DNA of 6,683 nt from positions 1 through 6,683 of the forward strand of contig CAYOWC010000276.1 of NCBI GenBank assembly GCA_964407525.1, read 5' to 3'. The notes below the pieces were generated by a model, which worked only from the letters and a program-made list of their open reading frames with translations, did not search any database and had not been told where the DNA came from. Position 1 is the first letter of the stretch. Each line of letters begins with the position of its first letter. The DNA is from DUZB01 sp964407525. Lineage in GTDB: Bacteria; Desulfobacterota; DSM-4660; Desulfatiglandales; Desulfatiglandaceae. Of the stretch, positions 5,228 to 6,683 are shown in pieces. The translations under genes were made by a program, and so were the position numbers.

Positions 5228-5566
5228 TCAACCGGCCAATGACTCAACCGCTTCCTTTTCTGTAGGAAACATCTGAAAGACACGGTCCATTCTTGTCAAC
5301 TTAAACAGACTTAGGACGGTTTCTCCAGCCCCCGCAATAACCAGATCACCTTCATCACCCAGCATTTTCAGGCTGGAAACGATTGCGCCAAGTCCGCTGC
5401 TGTCAATGAAGACAATGTCTTTCACGTCAAATACAATCCATCGATTGTCGTCTTCCACGATCCGACTGATCTCCATCTTAAAATCAACGGCAACTTTGGC
5501 ATCCATTCTGCTTTCGAGAGACCGAACAACCGTTACTCTTCCCAATTTCTTAATTTCCAAGCGCAT
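5228..5566 (-). CDS. STAS-domain anti-anti-sigma factor-like protein (RsbV/SpoIIAA type)
   Basis: This 112-residue protein is one STAS domain with the usual order: N-terminal strands (VTVVRSLES, 11-19), a helix, the WIVFDVKDIVFIDSSGLGAI core (43-62) and a C-terminal helix after GAGETVLSLF (79-88). The DSSGLG motif (55-60) holds the serine pair in which SpoIIAA and RsbV are phosphorylated by their cognate kinases. It should be the substrate and sequestering partner of the RsbW-like protein encoded next. The ATG at 5566-5564 is preceded, eight bases away, by a run of nine G on the coding strand, which must serve as Shine-Dalgarno. Its upstream neighbour is glgX, 116 bases away on the same strand. 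Confidence 0.9.
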   Translation of the reverse strand: MRLEIKKLGRVTVVRSLESRMDAKVAVDFKMEISRIVEDDNRWIVFDVKDIVFIDSSGLGAIVSSLKMLGDEGDLVIAGAGETVLSLFKLTRMDRVFQMFPTEKEAVESLAG

Positions 5567-5574
5567 CTGCTATG

Positions 5575-5583
5575 CCCCCCCCC
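5575..5583 (-). promoter_or_regulatory. G9 homopolymer in the Shine-Dalgarno position of the STAS gene
   Basis: Nine consecutive C on the plus strand read as G9 on the coding strand, ending eight bases before the STAS start codon. It is the only purine-rich match to the anti-Shine-Dalgarno near this start. Homopolymeric G tracts are prone to slipped-strand length change, so spacing and strength could vary between cells. Confidence 0.6.
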
Positions 5584-5592
5584 TGAAAGATA

Positions 5593-5609
5593 TCACTTCT
5601 TGTAAGTGA
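5593..5609 (-). promoter_or_regulatory. 6-bp dyad in the leader of the STAS gene
   Basis: TCACTT (5593-5598) and AAGTGA (5604-5609) form a perfect inverted repeat with a five-base loop, just upstream of the G9 tract. It could be an operator or a small leader hairpin; nothing else supports either reading. Confidence 0.3.
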
Positions 5610-5619
5610 CCAGTAACGA

Positions 5620-5650
5620 ATGATAAATATTAATGACGATCGACTGTCTA
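5620..5650 (-). promoter_or_regulatory. weak candidate promoter for the STAS/RsbW-like pair
   Basis: On the minus strand TAGACA (5645-5650, five of six to the -35 consensus) and TATCAT (5620-5625, five of six to the -10) lie in the 116-base gap after glgX. The 19-base spacing is longer than the usual 16-18. It suggests, without proving, that the pair can be expressed apart from glgX. Confidence 0.22.
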
Positions 5651-5682
5651 ACTCTTTAAGGATAAAACCCTTATACTACAAT

Positions 5683-6683
5683 CTAAGCCCGATCCACTGT
5701 TTTTGCAATGAGCACAACCACGGACCGCGCTCCCACAAGATAAGTAAACTGATCCTCCATAACCGGTTCCTGGTCCGGCTCTATGATATCAGAAGGTGGC
5801 CCTAAAGAAGTGTCCACAAAACGGCACCATCTCTTACTATTACCCGCCGTCGGAAGTTCAAATTCGTGGTTTTCCCAGTGGGCGTTGTTTATAAAAAAGA
5901 TGTCGTCCGGGCAGCTTTCTCCCCTGAAACACACAGCTATCGATCGTGAATTTTCCGACCAGTCCGGCTCATTCACCTTGAAACCATGCCATGTAATCTC
6001 CACATTATCCGGACCATCTTTCAAAAAGCTTCTTTTCCTGAAAACCGGATGCATTTTTCTACATTTGATCAGCAGTTGAAAAAAGCGAAACAAGTTTTTG
6101 CTTTTCTTAAAGAGGCCCCAGTCCACCCAACTTATTTCATTATCCTGGCAATAGGCATTGTTATTCCCTGCCTGGGTCCGACCCATCTCATCCCCACCGA
6201 GGATCATGGGAACACCCCATGAAAGCATCAGGATCGCAGCCATATTCTTTATCTGACGTTCGCGTAGCGTTCTAACTTCTTCTGAATTGGTCGGTCCTTC
6301 CTCTCCGCAATTCCAACTCAGGTTTTCGTTTTCGCCATCCCTGCCTTTTTCTCCATTTAATTCATTATGTTTTAAATGATAGCGAACGAGGTCCTTGAGC
6401 GTAAAACCGTCGTGACTGGTAATAAAGTTAATGCTGTGAAACGGTTCCCTCCGGCTTTCTTTGTATAAATCAGCACTGCCGGTCAGACGCGTTGCCAGAG
6501 CGGAAACCATCCCCCCCTCTCCCCGTATAAAACGTCGAACATCATCTCGAAATTTCCCGTTCCACTCCGCCCAACGCCCCCAGTTGGGGAAGGTGCCCAC
6601 CTGGTAAAGACCCGCCGCATCCCAGGCTTCCGCAATCAATTTGGTATTAGCCAGGACCGGATTGGCCGCGATCCTTTCCAGAA
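5683..6683 (-). CDS. glgX: glycogen debranching enzyme (GlgX/isoamylase type), C-terminal part
   Basis: The reading frame is open through the right edge, so the 332 visible codons are the C-terminal half of a protein usually of about 650-700 residues; any start inside this stretch would be artificial. Near the edge is LIAEAWD, which carries the catalytic acid/base Glu of family GH13 (codon 6628-6630). FITSHDGFTL follows (His codon 6412-6414), carrying the conserved His and Asp that bind substrate. ILGGDEMGRTQAGNNNAYCQDNEISWVDW is the classic isoamylase/GlgX signature. The catalytic Asp nucleophile lies beyond the window. The last 80 or so residues form the all-beta C domain. It hydrolyses alpha-1,6 branch points of glycogen or limit dextrin in the cytoplasm. 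The frame ends in TAG with no strong terminator after it, so read-through into the STAS gene is possible. Confidence 0.93.
   Translation of the reverse strand, partial: LERIAANPVLANTKLIAEAWDAAGLYQVGTFPNWGRWAEWNGKFRDDVRRFIRGEGGMVSALATRLTGSADLYKESRREPFHSINFITSHDGFTLKDLVRYHLKHNELNGEKGRDGENENLSWNCGEEGPTNSEEVRTLRERQIKNMAAILMLSWGVPMILGGDEMGRTQAGNNNAYCQDNEISWVDWGLFKKSKNLFRFFQLLIKCRKMHPVFRKRSFLKDGPDNVEITWHGFKVNEPDWSENSRSIAVCFRGESCPDDIFFINNAHWENHEFELPTAGNSKRWCRFVDTSLGPPSDIIEPDQEPVMEDQFTYLVGARSVVVLIAKTVDRA

Noticed and set aside
4839..5276. 145-codon plus-strand open frame
   Set aside because: It is antisense to the RsbW-like gene and runs into the STAS gene; both have clear motifs on the minus strand.
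5658..5672. AAGG/CCTT hairpin after glgX as a terminator
   Set aside because: The stem is only four pairs with a seven-base loop and no T-run follows on the minus strand.
6637..6639. TTG as the start codon of the glgX frame
   Set aside because: The frame continues upstream to the window edge with family-like sequence (PVLANTK before LIAEAWD), so this is an internal leucine.

Overview
The window looks like a stretch of chromosome from a Gram-negative, probably anaerobic bacterium. My best guess is the Desulfobacterota (former Deltaproteobacteria). That rests on the gene mix, a moderate base composition, a sigma-54-like promoter, and several families of short palindromic intergenic repeats of a kind I associate with those genomes. 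It is an inference; there is no rRNA, tRNA or marker gene here to settle it.

Layout. Positions 1-334 hold the possible tail of an upstream gene and the leader of a GAF-domain protein gene (335-898, +). A convergent metallo-beta-lactamase-fold hydrolase gene (1076-1714, -) follows; the space between them carries two stem-loops. A 328-base divergent intergenic region (1715-2042) is half filled by a 170-bp inverted-repeat element. A DEAD-box RNA helicase gene (2043-3302, +) comes next. Between it and the next convergent gene lies a second, unrelated, nested inverted-repeat element (3338-3536).

From 3536 to the right edge every gene is on the minus strand. In transcription order they are: the 3' part of a glycogen debranching enzyme gene (glgX type, cut by the window edge), a STAS-domain anti-anti-sigma-type protein, an RsbW-type ATPase/kinase, an E1-like adenylyltransferase (ThiF/MoeB/HesA family) and a 66-residue ThiS/MoaD-type sulfur carrier ending in Gly-Gly.

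Two pairs clearly work together. The STAS protein and the RsbW-like protein form a partner-switching module: the kinase should phosphorylate a serine in the DSSG motif of the STAS protein. The E1-like enzyme should adenylate the C-terminal glycine of the carrier so that it can take up sulfur. No sigma factor or PP2C phosphatase is present for the first pair, and no thiamin or molybdopterin gene for the second, so the outputs of both are open. The E1-like protein also lacks the cysteine that ThiF and MoeB carry just after the first zinc CxxC.

I see no complete novel multi-gene system. The least explained parts are the two intergenic inverted-repeat elements flanking the helicase gene, the Cys-less E1/carrier pair, and a nine-G tract sitting in the Shine-Dalgarno position of the STAS gene.
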